A stretch of 6,468 nt of DNA from Betaproteobacteria bacterium UBA931 (lineage in GTDB: Bacteria > Pseudomonadota > Gammaproteobacteria > Burkholderiales > Casimicrobiaceae): contig DBDN01000063.1 of assembly GCA_002293615.1 (NCBI GenBank), positions 25,987 through 32,454 on the forward strand, in the 5' to 3' direction. Position 1 is the stretch's first letter. Every line of letters starts with the position of its first letter. Of this stretch, positions 5,797-6,468 are shown piece by piece. The position numbers and the translations under genes were made by a program. The notes under the pieces were generated by a model. The model was not told the origin of the DNA. It saw nothing but the letters and a program-made list of their open reading frames with translations, and did no database searches.

Positions 5797-6468
5797 ATGA
5801 AAGATCGTCTGGATTTCCGTTTCTCCCTGAAAATACTGTTGGCTGTCGCAACCCTGGCATTGTTAAACGGCTGTGAAACCGTCAACGAATTTTCGTTTTC
5901 GAAACGCATCGATTACAAATCGTCGAGCTCGACGCCGCCGTTGGAAGTTCCGCCCGATTTAACCATGCCTCAGTACGATGACCGTTATGCGGTCACTTCG
6001 GCTTCGGAAATGAACAGCCGCGATCGTCGCGCCGAAATGCGCGAAAAATCGATATTACCGGAAGTGCCCAATGCCCGCATCGAACGCGCCGGCTCCGAGC
6101 GCTGGCTTGTTGTTGACGCCGCGCCTGCCGAAGCCTGGGAAGTATTGCGCAAATTCTGGATCGATACCGGCTTTGTGCTGGCCGAAGAGCAACCGATGAT
6201 CGGCATTATGGAAACGGATTGGGCGGAAAATCGCGCTGAAATCCCGAACGACCTTTTCCGCCGCACCATCGGCAAATACCTCGATTTCTTTTACACCACG
6301 TACAAACGCGACAAATTTCGCACCCGTATCGAAGAAGGGCGCACGCCGGGCACCGTGGAAATTTACTTATCGCATCGCGGCATGGAGCAAATGCCCACAG
6401 AAAAATCTTCCGGCGGCGAGCCTACGGCATTTGCCTGGGCGGTTCTGCCGCCCGATCCAGAGTTGGAG
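5797..6468 (+). CDS. bamC: Outer membrane assembly lipoprotein BamC (NlpB/DapX), N-terminal part (cut by window edge)
   Basis: An open frame of 224 residues with no stop before the right edge, against about 344 in E. coli BamC, so the C-terminal domain is missing. Seen: a lipoprotein signal peptide with hydrophobic core 11-23 and lipobox LNGC with Cys26 as the acylated residue; a low-complexity Ser/Pro stretch with PPLEVPPDLTMP (47-58), typical of the flexible BamC N-terminus that lies along BamD; and a folded domain from about 100 with AEAWEVLRKFW (111-121) and METDWAENR (138-146), matching the TDW region of BamC. Known role: accessory lipoprotein of the Bam complex that inserts beta-barrel proteins in the outer membrane. 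The ATG at 5797 directly precedes the signal peptide; only a weak GAAAG lies nine bases upstream. The gene probably shares the dapA transcript. Sequence similarity to E. coli is low, so the name rests on the motif pattern and on gene order. Confidence 0.85.
   Translation, partial: MKDRLDFRFSLKILLAVATLALLNGCETVNEFSFSKRIDYKSSSSTPPLEVPPDLTMPQYDDRYAVTSASEMNSRDRRAEMREKSILPEVPNARIERAGSERWLVVDAAPAEAWEVLRKFWIDTGFVLAEEQPMIGIMETDWAENRAEIPNDLFRRTIGKYLDFFYTTYKRDKFRTRIEEGRTPGTVEIYLSHRGMEQMPTEKSSGGEPTAFAWAVLPPDPELE

Noticed and set aside
5985..6275. Minus-strand frame of 96 residues inside the bamC-like gene
   Set aside because: Ser/Arg-rich with no domain, opposite a lipoprotein gene with a signal peptide and BamC motifs.

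Overview
The window looks like chromosomal DNA from a Gram-negative proteobacterium, most likely a betaproteobacterium. It carries a lipid A/LPS exporter (msbA), LPS or surface-glycan genes, and dapA followed directly by an outer-membrane lipoprotein gene of the BamC (NlpB/DapX) type. The dapA-bamC order and the DapA active-site region (GTTGESPT) fit this group. A family or genus cannot be fixed from the sequence alone. Base composition is moderate, GC-richer in dapA than in the glycan genes at the left end.

Layout. Positions 1-3309 hold a minus-strand run read right to left: msbA, then a family 2 glycosyltransferase 17 bases later, then a multi-pass membrane protein whose start overlaps the glycosyltransferase stop by 10 bases and which runs off the left edge. 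The last resembles the N-terminal part of an O-antigen ligase. The tight packing suggests one transcript for building and exporting LPS or a related glycan. A 65-base gap (3310-3374) in front of msbA holds a TATAAT box and a small hairpin with a T-run that ends one base before the msbA ATG. Positions 3375-4685 hold a CNNM/CorC-type membrane protein (DUF21, CBS pair, CorC/HlyC domain), also on the minus strand. A divergent intergenic stretch of about 180 bases then separates it from dapA (4865-5758, plus strand) and the 3'-truncated bamC-like gene (5797 to the right edge), which form a short operon.

How the genes relate. Nearly all of the window serves the cell envelope. MsbA flips core-lipid A across the inner membrane, the glycosyltransferase and putative ligase would add or attach sugars, DapA makes the lysine/diaminopimelate precursor used in peptidoglycan, and BamC belongs to the machine that inserts outer-membrane proteins. 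The most unusual local feature is a perfect run of seven hexanucleotide units at the 5' end of the glycosyltransferase gene. It encodes a Pro-Gln tail and looks like a recent slippage expansion. I see no phage, insertion sequence, CRISPR array, tRNA or rRNA, and no convincing new multi-gene system.
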